64,000 nucleotides of DNA from Bordetella parapertussis (GTDB lineage: Bacteria; Pseudomonadota; Gammaproteobacteria; Burkholderiales; SG8-41): NCBI GenBank assembly GCA_945861275.1, contig CAMATZ010000022.1, positions 1 through 64,000 of the forward strand, in the 5' to 3' direction. The translations under genes were made by a program, and so were the position numbers. Below the pieces are notes generated by a model, which saw nothing but the letters and a program-made list of their open reading frames with translations, had not been told where the DNA came from and made no database searches. Positions 7,036 to 15,135 of the stretch are shown piece after piece (within the stretch, counting starts at the first letter, position 1; the number at the start of each line of letters is the position of its first letter).

Positions 7036-8406
7036 TCAACCCGTCGCCCCCACCAGATCCGGCCGCCCGAATACATCGCCAGCCACCCAACTCGCCGCCT
7101 CGAACAGTGCGGAGTCGCGGTTGGCGCCGCCGAGAAGTTGCAAGCCGAGCGGTAGCCCCTCGTCTTCCAGCAGCGGCAGTGTCAGCGCCGGGCAGCCGAG
7201 CAGCGATGCAGCGACGTTCATGGCCGAATTTCCGGTCGAGCCTAACCCGACCGGCGCCGCGCCGCACGCGCCGAGCGTGACGAACGCGTCGTATTGGCTT
7301 GCGGCTCTGGCATAGGCCGCACGCGCGAGCGTGCGGCGCGCTAGCAATTCGCTGTATTGCCGTTGTGTCATCGCTTCTGCGGTCTTCAGCCGGCTGCGCG
7401 CCGCTGGGCTCAACTTCGTCGCGTCGAAATCAGCGTAGGTGTTCAGCGGCCAGCGGCCTTCCCAGGCGTTGATGGAGAGCGTCAGCGACTGCGCATCCGA
7501 AATCGCTTGCTCGACCGCCTCGATGTCGGGATCTTCGGCGCGGCCCTTCAGTTCGATGCCTATCTTGGTAAGGCGCGCCTTCGCCTCGGCAAACGCCTTC
7601 CGTGCGCCTTCGCTCGTGAGGCTCCAGCCGCCGGTCTCGAGAACGCCCAGGCGTGGCGTAACCCTCCTGGCAAAATTCGCATCACCTTGAAGCCCGACGA
7701 AGCCGGGATCGCCGCCGGCGCGGTCGGCGATGGCGCGCAGCACCAACCAGGTGTCGGCCAGCGTCGCGCCGATCGCGCCCTGGCAGCTTTGGCTGAAGTG
7801 GTCATACGAGCCGCTGCGGTTGATCGCGCCAACGCTTGGCTTGAAGCCGATGGCGCCGCAAAAGCTCGATGGCCGCAGGATGGAGCCGACTACCTGGGTA
7901 CCCAGCCCCGTTGGCACCATGCCGGAGCCGACGGCGGCGGCCGAGCCGCTCGAAGAGCCGCCCGGCGTGCGCGTTCCGTCGTGCGGGTTCCTGGTCCGGT
8001 GCCACGGGTGGGTGGCAGCGAATTCGGTAGTGGTGGTCTTGCCGATGATGATCGCGCCGGCCTCGCGCAAAGCGTGGACGCTTGCCGAGTCGCGGCGAGT
8101 CTCCTGACCCTCGAACAAGGGCGAGCCCTGGCCGGTGGGCATGTCGGCGGTTTCGATGATGTCCTTGATCGACACCGGCATGCCGTCGATCGGCGAGAGC
8201 GGCCTGCCGTCGCGCCAGCGCGCGGACGAAGCCTCGGCAGCACTGATCGCGCTTTCCTGGTTCAGCCATACGAAGGCGCCGATCTCGGGATCGAGTTTCG
8301 CGATGCGCGCCAGGGTTTCGTCGAGATAGGAGCGGGCATTGCTCCTGCCCGCGCGGAATTCGCTCGTCAGCGCGACATAACCACGGAGCTTATTGGGTGA
8401 GCTCAT
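7036..8406 (-). CDS. Amidase-signature family hydrolase
   Basis: A 456-residue amidase-signature enzyme. The catalytic set is visible: Lys81 in PVSIKDIIET, the Gly/Ser-rich loop GGSSSGSAAAV (residues 149-159) and the nucleophile Ser175 in QVVGSILRPSS. The rest follows the family (CGAIGFKPS near 184; CPALTLPLLEDEGLPLGLQL near the C-terminus). It should hydrolyse a C-N bond of an amide in the cytoplasm; substrate unknown. ATG 8406 is preferred over the TTG one codon upstream. The gene lies exactly between two 89-bp direct repeats. A second amidase of the same subtype is at 48187-49458. Confidence 0.92.
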   Translation of the reverse strand: MSSPNKLRGYVALTSEFRAGRSNARSYLDETLARIAKLDPEIGAFVWLNQESAISAAEASSARWRDGRPLSPIDGMPVSIKDIIETADMPTGQGSPLFEGQETRRDSASVHALREAGAIIIGKTTTTEFAATHPWHRTRNPHDGTRTPGGSSSGSAAAVGSGMVPTGLGTQVVGSILRPSSFCGAIGFKPSVGAINRSGSYDHFSQSCQGAIGATLADTWLVLRAIADRAGGDPGFVGLQGDANFARRVTPRLGVLETGGWSLTSEGARKAFAEAKARLTKIGIELKGRAEDPDIEAVEQAISDAQSLTLSINAWEGRWPLNTYADFDATKLSPAARSRLKTAEAMTQRQYSELLARRTLARAAYARAASQYDAFVTLGACGAAPVGLGSTGNSAMNVAASLLGCPALTLPLLEDEGLPLGLQLLGGANRDSALFEAASWVAGDVFGRPDLVGATG

Positions 8407-8495
8407 CAACGCCTACGCTCGGGTTGTTAAAATTGTCAGGCGGGAACCGGGACGCCGTGCAGCTTCACGCCCATCGCGACCGAGCTGTAGTAGCC
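8407..8495. repeat. 89-bp direct repeat, right copy
   Basis: Partner of 6935-7023. It begins next to the amidase start codon and extends into the last 19 codons of the intact decarboxylase-like gene. Confidence 0.9.
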
Positions 8496-8969
8496 CAGCA
8501 GCGCCACGACCTCGGCGATGCCGTTGCGGCCGAGTAACCGTTCGGCACGGGCGAATACCTCGTCCGAGCCAGCGCCCGGCGCCATGGCGATCTTCGTCAG
8601 ATCGTAGACGGCGCGCTCGCGCTCGTTGTCGAGCACGGGCTCCTGACCGGCACGGATGGCGTCAAACACGCTCTGCGGGACCCCGAGCTTGACGCAGGTC
8701 CGGACGTGCACGGTCCAGACATACTCACCCTTCCAATGATTGGCGGCGATGCAGATCACCAGCTCGACCTCGCGCTCCGACAGCGAGCTCTTCTTGTTGA
8801 GAAAGGTGCCGATCGTCTCCAGCGCGGCGGCGAGCCTGGGCGAGTGGATCCAGATCTTGTAGGGCGTCAGTAGCCGACCGCGCCCGGCGACGAGGTCCTT
8901 GAACACTTTCGCCTGCTCGGGCGTCAGCTCGTTTTCGGGAATGTCCTTGATGCGAACGGGTTCGGGCAT
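8436..8969 (-). CDS. Carboxymuconolactone decarboxylase (CMD)/AhpD-fold protein
   Basis: A 177-residue all-helical AhpD/CMD-fold protein. The core is LSEREVELVICIAANHWKGE then YVWTVHVRTCVKLGVP (about residues 73-108), where E-x-x-W-x-x-H matches the CMD type. The CxxC pair of AhpD peroxidases is absent, so a peroxidase role is unlikely. A good RBS (TTGGAGG) lies before ATG 8969, preferred over the ATG at 8984. The 3' end is duplicated at 6964-7023. It is followed downstream by the amidase and preceded by a luciferase-like monooxygenase on the same strand, consistent with ring catabolism. Reaction not assignable. Confidence 0.85.
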   Translation of the reverse strand: MPEPVRIKDIPENELTPEQAKVFKDLVAGRGRLLTPYKIWIHSPRLAAALETIGTFLNKKSSLSEREVELVICIAANHWKGEYVWTVHVRTCVKLGVPQSVFDAIRAGQEPVLDNERERAVYDLTKIAMAPGAGSDEVFARAERLLGRNGIAEVVALLGYYSSVAMGVKLHGVPVPA

Positions 8970-9006
8970 CGGTGAGGCCTCCAAGGTTATTCGGTCAGCA
9001 AAAGTT

Positions 9007-10032
9007 CTAGGTCGCGGCGAACACAGGCATCACTTCGCGCGCGAAGCGGCGGAGGCTCAGCCGACCTCGTTCGCCGCCACCGGACCCGCCGCCGTTCAGC
9101 AGCAGGTAGCCGGCCCCGGCCTCGCGCAAAGCCTCGATCTTCCGCGCGATCTCATCCGGCGGGCCATAGATTGCGCTCGCCAGGTTGATCTCGACCGGAT
9201 CACCGTCCGCGCGATCCGGTCCGCCGAGTACCCTGCCGTCGGGTGTCGTCGCCAGCTTCAGTTGCCGCAGCCGGTTGGCCAGCCGCCGTTCCAGCGCGGC
9301 CTCGCGTTCGCGCGCATCGTCGGTGACGTAGAAGGCGCGCGTTATGCCGACGCGCATCGGGTCCCATGGCTCGCCCTTCGCCTCCACAGCCTCGCGGAAA
9401 ATCGCGATGTTCTTGGCAACGTCGGCCGGTGAGGAGTACTGGCCCAGCAGCAGATTGAAGCCGCGGCGGGCGACATCGCGAATCGAGCTTTCGCTGCCGG
9501 CGCCCATCCAGACGGCCGGATGCGGTCTGCGAAACGACTGCGGCTCGACCACGATGTTAGTGAAGGTCCAGTATTTTCCCTTGTGCGAGAAGGGTTCGTT
9601 CGATGTCCAGGCCTTCAGGATGACGTCGATCGATTCCTCGAATTTCTCCCGTGCCGCCTCCATGGGGAGATCGAAGCCGACGAATTCGTTGTAGCGGTAG
9701 CCGGTGCCGATACCGAAATCCAGCCGGCCACCGGACAGCAGATCGAGCGTCGCCGCCTGTTCCGCCAGCAACACCGGGTTGTGCCAGGGCAACACCATCA
9801 CGGCGGTACCGAGCCGCAGTGATTTCGTGCGGGCGCCCAACCAGGTCAGCAGGTTGAGCGTAGCGGAAACCTGACCGTAGCCGGTGAAATGGTGCTCCAC
9901 GCAGAACGTGCTGCGAAAACCCAGTGCCTCGGCCTCGACGTTGTACTCCATCCAGTCGTGGTAGCCCTCCGTGCTGTCGAACTCACCGCTGCCTCGGCGT
10001 GCCGAGGCGCTGCCGAACAATCCGAACTGCAT
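9007..10032 (-). CDS. Luciferase-like (LLM-class) flavin-dependent oxidoreductase
   Basis: A 341-residue TIM-barrel monooxygenase of the bacterial luciferase superfamily. It opens MQFGLFGSASA and contains FRSTFCVEHHFTGYG near 39, RLGTAVMVLPWHNPVLLAEQ near 73 with AATLDLLSGGRLDFGIGTGY following, then HPAVWMGAGSESS near 175. These are the usual FMN/F420-binding barrel landmarks. Such enzymes use reduced flavin and oxygen to oxidise heterocycles, ketones or sulfonates. ATG 10032 has a strong RBS (GAGGAGAG). It heads a minus-strand run with the CMD-like and amidase genes, which may be one operon. No dedicated flavin reductase is next to it. Confidence 0.92.
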   Translation of the reverse strand: MQFGLFGSASARRGSGEFDSTEGYHDWMEYNVEAEALGFRSTFCVEHHFTGYGQVSATLNLLTWLGARTKSLRLGTAVMVLPWHNPVLLAEQAATLDLLSGGRLDFGIGTGYRYNEFVGFDLPMEAAREKFEESIDVILKAWTSNEPFSHKGKYWTFTNIVVEPQSFRRPHPAVWMGAGSESSIRDVARRGFNLLLGQYSSPADVAKNIAIFREAVEAKGEPWDPMRVGITRAFYVTDDAREREAALERRLANRLRQLKLATTPDGRVLGGPDRADGDPVEINLASAIYGPPDEIARKIEALREAGAGYLLLNGGGSGGGERGRLSLRRFAREVMPVFAAT

Positions 10033-10139
10033 GAAACTCTCCTCGTGGCGTTAGCGGCACGCAATATTATTTTTGTTTAAAAACATAATGTTACTGGACT
10101 TTACCAGACGTTCCTGGACGCTACTGAAGATCGAACTGG

Positions 10140-10228
10140 CGGAGAGAGTGGGATTCGAACCCACGGTACGACTTTCATCGTACACACGCTTTCCAGGCGT
10201 GCGACTTAAACCACTCATCCATCTCTCC
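10140..10228 (-). tRNA. tRNA-Ser (anticodon GGA)
   Basis: An 89-nt class II tRNA on the minus strand. The acceptor stem pairs GGAGAGA (5' end at 10228) with TCTCTCC, and the discriminator base is G. The anticodon stem-loop is CACGC-CTGGAAA-GCGTG, giving anticodon GGA, which reads UCC and UCU. A long variable arm (GTACGATGAAAGTCGTAC) and the T-arm GTGGGTTCGAATCCCAC are clear. CCA is not encoded. The 3' end faces the accessory genes at 1-10 kb. Confidence 0.97.
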
Positions 10229-10337
10229 GGAAGGCGCGATTTTACGCGATAACAGGTGTGATGACTTGCGACCGGCGCGCGAGGCTAATGGAAGGGCCGC
10301 CGGCTGTCAAAAACGTAGCGCTGCGGTGCAGCCGCCG

Positions 10338-10619
10338 TTATGCGGCGGCGAGCACCAGTCTGATCTTGGCGATGGTGAGGGCAAACCAGATTACCATCAG
10401 GAAAAAGAACGCCAGAAACCCAATGTGCTGGTCAACGATGAAGCGCGGGGCGATGAAGCGGGTTACCCTGAACACGGGCGAGGTGATGGTTTTCAGCACG
10501 GTGTAGAAAATGTTCTGATGTCTTTGCTGCCCGGCCAGTATCACGAGCAGCCCCTGCCCGAGCAGGGCGAGCCCGGCGATTTCAACTATGGCTTTCAGAA
10601 TGACTACGGTCTGATACAT
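10338..10619 (-). CDS. Small integral membrane protein, YggT-like
   Basis: A 93-residue protein with two predicted membrane helices (about residues 4-28 and 68-90) joined by a basic linker containing TVLKTITSPVFRVTRFIAP. The linker resembles the conserved SPxxxxxRxxxP stretch of YggT-family proteins, but the protein is shorter than a standard YggT and has only one copy. It is divergent from the TPR gene with 30 bases between their start codons, so the two share a promoter region. Function unknown; the assignment rests on a short pattern only. Confidence 0.7.
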   Translation of the reverse strand: MYQTVVILKAIVEIAGLALLGQGLLVILAGQQRHQNIFYTVLKTITSPVFRVTRFIAPRFIVDQHIGFLAFFFLMVIWFALTIAKIRLVLAAA

Positions 10620-10649
10620 TGCGGTTATCCACTATCAGCAAGGTGCAAG

Positions 10650-11240
10650 ATGAATTTCGACCAATGGCGCTACTACAGCCTCGCCCGCTTCTGGCAGGGT
10701 GTCAGGCAACCAGACAAGGCGCTGGCAGCCTATCGCAAATTGCTTGCGCAGGGCGTGCGCTCCGCCAAAGCGCTTCGCAACATGGCTTATATACACGCGT
10801 CGCAGCAGTGTTTTAGCGACGCCGAACGCATCTTTGGCGAGGCCTTGCAGCTGGAACCGGGTGACGCGCATACGCATTTTAACCTTGGCTATGTTCGCGA
10901 CAAGCTGAGTCGGCATGAGCAGGCCATTGTGTCCTTTGCCGAAGCGGTACGGCTCAACCCGGGTCTCGACCGCGCGTGGTACGGCATGGGCATGGCTTAC
11001 GCGTCGCTGGGCCGCCACGCCGATGCCGCGGATGCCTTCGGCAAGGCGGCGGAATTGCAGCCGATGAGCGCGCCGGTATGGGTGCAACTGGGAATGGCCT
11101 GCCACCACGCCTGCAATCCACAGCGGGTACGCGAAGTAATTTTGCACCTGAACCGCTTTGATCCGGTGAGGGCGCGGCAGTTGATTCGCGATACCGGCGC
11201 TACCGATATGGCGCATCTGGTCAAGGATCTCGCGGTTTGA
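10650..11240 (+). CDS. Tetratricopeptide repeat protein
   Basis: A 196-residue protein with about four TPR motifs. The opening MNFDQWRYYSLARFWQGVRQ is followed by repeats with the A-x-Y-x-K-L pattern and W/Y-G-x-x-x-A-Y spacing (AAYRKLLAQGVRSAKALRNM; SDAERIFGEALQLEPGDAHT; QAIVSFAEAVRLNPGLDRAW; DAADAFGKAAELQPMSAPVW). No signal peptide, so probably a cytoplasmic scaffold. ATG 10650 is chosen because sequence upstream in the same frame is antisense to the small membrane gene. The gene ends before a bidirectional hairpin terminator. Partner unknown. Confidence 0.85.
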   Translation: MNFDQWRYYSLARFWQGVRQPDKALAAYRKLLAQGVRSAKALRNMAYIHASQQCFSDAERIFGEALQLEPGDAHTHFNLGYVRDKLSRHEQAIVSFAEAVRLNPGLDRAWYGMGMAYASLGRHADAADAFGKAAELQPMSAPVWVQLGMACHHACNPQRVREVILHLNRFDPVRARQLIRDTGATDMAHLVKDLAV

Positions 11241-11366
11241 ACATGCATTAAAGCGGTGTCTGGGCCACGGTCGCGAATGCAAAACGGACGCGTAAGGTTT
11301 GTTCATGGCGTTCAGCGTTTCATCGCATCGTTTTCCGTGCCTAAAATCAACAGACGCCGTGCAAAG

Positions 11367-11393
11367 ACAAAGCCCGCACGCGGCGGGCTTTGT
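11367..11393. terminator. Bidirectional intrinsic terminator
   Basis: A perfect 11-bp stem (ACAAAGCCCGC pairing with GCGGGCTTTGT) with a 5-base loop lies between the ends of two convergent genes. A/T tracts on both sides allow it to act in both directions. Confidence 0.8.
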
Positions 11394-11416
11394 CCAGTCT
11401 GCAGGCGTGCGACGGA

Positions 11417-13489
11417 TCAGGCTGCCTGCGTATCGATATCCCCCTTCAGGTGCGGGTAACGAACGTGCTCGACCAGTTCCTGCACCTCCTTGGGCGGTGC
11501 GGAGGTCAGCAGGCTGACGATGATGATGGTAAACAATCCAACCGGCAGTCCGAACATGCCCGCCGAAACCGGATTCAGGCCGAACCACAGATCCATCTTC
11601 GGCACGCCCATGTTGGTGAAGAACGGATAGGTGCGCATCATGTAGTAGATGCAGACACCCAGGCCCGCCGCCATGCCGATGATCGCCCCCCACTTGTTGG
11701 CGCGCTTCCAGAATATGCCCAGCACCAGCGGCGGGAAGAACGCCGAAGCCGCCAGCGAAAACGCCGCGCCAACCAGGAACAGGATGTCTCCCGGCCTCAG
11801 CGACGTTACGTAGGCTGCAACCAGGGCCACCACCACCAGCAGGGCCTTGGAGATCGTCACGCGCTTTGTGGTGGAGGCGCTGGGGTCGATCATCTTGTAG
11901 TAGAGGTCATGCGACAGTGCATTGGCGATGGTCAGCAGCAATCCGTCCGCAGTGGAGAGCGCAGCCGCCAGACCACCCGCTGCAACCAACCCTGACACCA
12001 CATACGGCAAGCCCGCGATTTCGGGTGTCGCCAGCACGATCAGATCGCCGCCGATCACCACTTCGGCCCACTGCACGATGCCGTCCTTGTTAATGTCGGT
12101 GATGTTCAGCAACCCGGGATCCACTTTGGCCCACGCTGCCGCCCACGCCGGTAGCGAGGCGAACGAACTGCCCACCAGGTTCGTGTACATGTCGAACTTG
12201 GCGAGCACCGCCAGGCAGGGTGCGGTGAAGTAGAGCAGGAAAATGAAAAACAGCGACCAGAACACCGACACCCGCGCCTGCTGCACACTGGGTGTGGTGT
12301 AGTAGCGCATCAGAATATGCGGTAGCGCGGCAGTGCCGAACATCATGCAGAACACGATACCGATGAAATTCAGACGTGCAAGGTCGCGCGCCTTCTCGTC
12401 TTTGCCGACAAACGCCTCTGCATGCGGTCGCGGCGGAGCTGCGCGCGCGGCAAGGCCTTTCTCGCGGTTCCACTGGGCTGTAGCTGCTTTCACGTCTTTT
12501 GGATAAGCTGCTACAGCCTTCTCGGCAGCGGCAATCTGCTCAGCCGGCGCGTTTGCCGTCTTCAGATCGGCAAGGTTTGCGTCGACCTTCGCCTTGCCTT
12601 CAGCAAAGGCTTTGTCCGGTTCCTTCAGCGACGCCGTGCCGGCTGCAGCACGGTCAGCGAAAATCTTGCGTACCTCCTGCTCCTTCGGATCCGCAGTGAT
12701 CTTCTTCTCCAGATCGCCGACTTTCTGCAGCGTATAGCCGTAAGCCAACTGCGGTACCGGAATGCCGGTATGTTTGATGCCCAGCCACACCACCGGCGTC
12801 AGGTAAGCGATGATCAGAATGATGTACTGCGCGACCTGCGTCCACGTCACCGCTTTCATGCCGCCGAGCATCGAGCACACCAGTATGCCGCCGAGACCGA
12901 CAAACACCCCGACGCCGAACTCCAGGCCGGTGAAGCGGCTGGTAATCAGGCCAACGCCGTAGATCTGCGCAACGACATAAACGAATGAGCAGGTGATTGC
13001 CGAAATCAAGCCGATAGTACGCACGATGTTGCCGCCGTAGCGCTCGCCAAGGAAGTCCGGAATCGTAAACTGCCCGAACTTGCGCAGGTAGGGCGCGAGG
13101 AAAAGCGCAACCAGACAGTAGCCCCCGGTCCACCCCATGACCCAGGCGAGACCGTCATAGCCGGAAAGGAACAACGTTCCGGCCATGCCGATGAAGGACG
13201 CCGCGCTCATCCAGTCGGCGCCGGTCGCCATGCCGTTGAAGAACGCCGGCACACGGCGACCCGCGACATAATATTCCGACACCTCCGAGGTGCGGCTCAT
13301 GATGCCGATGCCGGCGTAGAGGCCGATGGTGGCGAACAGGAACCAGTAGCCGATCCACTGGCGCGACATACCCAACTGCTCGGCTAACGCAAGCAGCAGC
13401 ACGAAGCCGATGAAGCCGCCGGCGTAGAAGGTGTAGTACTTCTTCAGTTGGCTGTTGAACGCACTGTGCGAAAAGGTTCCGGCGCTCAT
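11417..13489 (-). CDS. actP: Sodium/solute symporter, ActP-like large subunit
   Basis: A 690-residue SLC5-family symporter with about 13 membrane segments. Landmarks are the GRRVPAFFNGMATGADWMSA segment near residue 77 with SFIGMAGTLF after it, AWVMGWTGGY near 115 and GGLAAALSTADGLLLTIANA near 500, all typical of ActP-type cation/acetate symporters. It is unusual in carrying a charged, lysine/alanine-rich insertion of about 100 residues (about 255-350). GTG-started DUF4212 partner overlaps it by 4 bases. The adjacent SLC5-histidine kinase and acetyl-CoA synthetase point to acetate or another short carboxylate as substrate. Confidence 0.88.
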   Translation of the reverse strand: MSAGTFSHSAFNSQLKKYYTFYAGGFIGFVLLLALAEQLGMSRQWIGYWFLFATIGLYAGIGIMSRTSEVSEYYVAGRRVPAFFNGMATGADWMSAASFIGMAGTLFLSGYDGLAWVMGWTGGYCLVALFLAPYLRKFGQFTIPDFLGERYGGNIVRTIGLISAITCSFVYVVAQIYGVGLITSRFTGLEFGVGVFVGLGGILVCSMLGGMKAVTWTQVAQYIILIIAYLTPVVWLGIKHTGIPVPQLAYGYTLQKVGDLEKKITADPKEQEVRKIFADRAAAGTASLKEPDKAFAEGKAKVDANLADLKTANAPAEQIAAAEKAVAAYPKDVKAATAQWNREKGLAARAAPPRPHAEAFVGKDEKARDLARLNFIGIVFCMMFGTAALPHILMRYYTTPSVQQARVSVFWSLFFIFLLYFTAPCLAVLAKFDMYTNLVGSSFASLPAWAAAWAKVDPGLLNITDINKDGIVQWAEVVIGGDLIVLATPEIAGLPYVVSGLVAAGGLAAALSTADGLLLTIANALSHDLYYKMIDPSASTTKRVTISKALLVVVALVAAYVTSLRPGDILFLVGAAFSLAASAFFPPLVLGIFWKRANKWGAIIGMAAGLGVCIYYMMRTYPFFTNMGVPKMDLWFGLNPVSAGMFGLPVGLFTIIIVSLLTSAPPKEVQELVEHVRYPHLKGDIDTQAA

Positions 13490-13752
13490 TCGAGGTCTCC
13501 TTCATCCACGTTGTATTCCAGATCGAGCCTTCTCATCAGCCAGGCATAGATGCCGATAATGGCGACGTAGATCGCAAGCGAGCCCTGCGCCGACATGTAG
13601 AACCCCAGTGGAAAGCCGAAGAACGTTATGGTATTCAGTTCGCGTGCGTACCATGCTTCGACGAAGGTGACAACAAACCAGACGGCGAGCAGCATCGCCG
13701 TGATGACGAGGTTCTTGCGCCAGTATTCCTTGTGTCTATCGGTCAGTTCCAC
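13486..13752 (-). CDS. DUF4212 small subunit of sodium/solute symporter
   Basis: An 88-residue protein with two membrane helices (about residues 16-36 and 52-72), matching DUF4212. It opens with the characteristic HKEYWRKNLVITAMLLAVWF and contains an FFGFPLGFYMSAQGSL turn. DUF4212 proteins are encoded directly upstream of SLC5 symporters and are thought to be accessory subunits. The start is GTG 13752 with RBS AAGGAGAG. Its end overlaps the symporter start (ATGA), indicating translational coupling. The divergent OmpR-type regulator lies 255 bases away, so the intergenic region probably holds both promoters. Confidence 0.92.
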   Translation of the reverse strand: MELTDRHKEYWRKNLVITAMLLAVWFVVTFVEAWYARELNTITFFGFPLGFYMSAQGSLAIYVAIIGIYAWLMRRLDLEYNVDEGDLE

Positions 13753-13918
13753 GAATCTCTCCTTGTTTGAATAATGCAGAAACTACAAACGAAAGACCTG
13801 TTAAGGTATTGTTGTTGGCGGTCTTTGACGCCTTGATGCTAAAACAAGTAACTTACAAAATCCTGAACCTTTATGACAGAAAAATAATTTACCTGGTGAC
13901 AGGCGGACCTTGAAAAAT

Positions 13919-13944
13919 ATAATAAAAACAAATAGTTATATCTG
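13919..13944 (+). repeat. AT-rich repeated motif, copy A
   Basis: AATAAAAACAAATAGTTAT in the spacer upstream of the response regulator. Near-identical strings occur at 47067-47092, 53392-53415 (minus) and 63205-63230. Meaning unknown; it may be regulatory or chance AT-rich sequence. Confidence 0.35.
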
Positions 13945-14007
13945 TTCTTTCGAATGTCGTTTTGTTGCAGCACAGCATACTTGCAGCAAGATTGTGGGAG
14001 GAGTCTG

Positions 14008-14676
14008 GTGCGAATTCTGATTGCGGAGGACGATGCGGCACTGTCGGAAGCCTTGCGTTTTTCACTGACCCAGGCGGGCTATGCGGTGGATCGCGTCGCG
14101 CACGGACTGGCTGCGGACGAGGCCCTGAAAAACGATGGCTTCGGCTTGTTGATACTCGATTTGGGATTGCCCGGGCTCGACGGCTTTGAGGTGTTGCGCC
14201 GCTTACGCAAACGCAATGCGACGCTGCCGGTGCTGATTTTGTCGGGCCGCGAACAACCCGAAGAAAAGGTTACCGGGCTGGATCTGGGCGCTGATGACTA
14301 TCTGGTCAAACCGTTCAGTTTGTCCGAGTTAAAGGCACGCGTGCGTGCGGTGCTGCGGCGTGGCGCAAATGTTTCGGCGCCCACTTTGCACTACGGCGAT
14401 TTGAGTTTTGAGACCGCGGGCCGTATCGCAAGTGTTGCAGGCAAACCGCTGCAACTGTCGATACACGAAGCCGGTGTGCTCGAGGTCTTGCTGCGGCGCT
14501 TCGGGCGCGTGGTAAGCAAAGAGCAGATGGTCGAACAACTCTACAACTACGATAAGGAAGTCAGCCACAACGCGATTGAAGTTTACATTCATCGCGTGCG
14601 CAAAAAACTCGCGGACTCCGGTTTGGAGGTGCGCACGCATTATGGGCGCGGCTATGTGATTGATCATGCGGCGTGA
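14008..14676 (+). CDS. OmpR/QseB-type response regulator
   Basis: A 222-residue two-component regulator. The receiver domain (residues 1-115) has the acidic pair AEDD (7-9), phosphoacceptor Asp51 in LILDLGLPGLDGF, and Lys101 in YLVKPFSL. The DNA-binding domain (about 125-222) is the winged helix of the OmpR/PhoB group (HEAGVLEVLLRRFGRVVSKE and YIHRVRKKL near 190). I chose GTG 14008, with RBS GGGAGGA, because the protein then starts MRILIAEDDAAL. It is convergent with the receiver/histidine-kinase operon and divergent from the symporter genes, so it may control that transporter. Its own kinase is not directly adjacent. Confidence 0.92.
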   Translation: MRILIAEDDAALSEALRFSLTQAGYAVDRVAHGLAADEALKNDGFGLLILDLGLPGLDGFEVLRRLRKRNATLPVLILSGREQPEEKVTGLDLGADDYLVKPFSLSELKARVRAVLRRGANVSAPTLHYGDLSFETAGRIASVAGKPLQLSIHEAGVLEVLLRRFGRVVSKEQMVEQLYNYDKEVSHNAIEVYIHRVRKKLADSGLEVRTHYGRGYVIDHAA

Positions 14677-14766
14677 CGCTACAAACGACTGCAGCAAGTC
14701 GGGTTAACGACGGGCGATACGGAACACACTGACAGTTTTCCGCGTGCCGCACGTGCCGGTTATCCG

Positions 14767-15135
14767 TTAACGCGCCAGCAACTGCGAAACGGTACCCAGA
14801 AACTCGCGCGTGCCAAACGGTTTACGCATATAGGCATTGGCGCCAAGTTGCAGGCCCTTTTCAATTTCAGCATCGTGGCCGCGCGCGCTCAGTATCAAAA
14901 TCCTGGTTTTTTTTAAAGCGGCGGTGGAGCGCACGCGCCGGCACAGTTCAAAACCATCCAGTGCGGGCAGCATAATATCGAGCACGACCAGGTCGGGTTG
15001 CTGTTGTTCCAGCGCGCTCCAGCCGCGCACGCCGTCATCGGCCGTGATCACCTCATAGCCAGCATTTTTCAATAAAAACTCGAGTGAAGCCAGTATGTTT
15101 GGATTGTCCTCCACCACCAGAATGCGCGCGCTCAT
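14767..15135 (-). CDS. Single-domain response regulator (receiver only)
   Basis: A 122-residue stand-alone receiver: acidic residues EDN at 9-11, phosphoacceptor Asp53 in LVVLDIMLPALDGFEL and Lys105 in YMRKPFG. No output domain follows. ATG 15135 overlaps the stop of the SLC5-histidine kinase by 4 bases (ATGA), so it is coupled to that kinase and is its likely phosphotransfer partner or sink. In the CrbS/CrbR and CbrA/CbrB families the regulator normally carries an output domain; here a bare receiver suggests a relay step, possibly toward the OmpR-type protein at 14008. Confidence 0.92.
   Translation of the reverse strand: MSARILVVEDNPNILASLEFLLKNAGYEVITADDGVRGWSALEQQQPDLVVLDIMLPALDGFELCRRVRSTAALKKTRILILSARGHDAEIEKGLQLGANAYMRKPFGTREFLGTVSQLLAR

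Noticed and set aside
10635-11693. 352-codon minus-strand ORF
   Set aside because: Covers the TPR gene antisense and the symporter 3' end in another frame; crosses a terminator.
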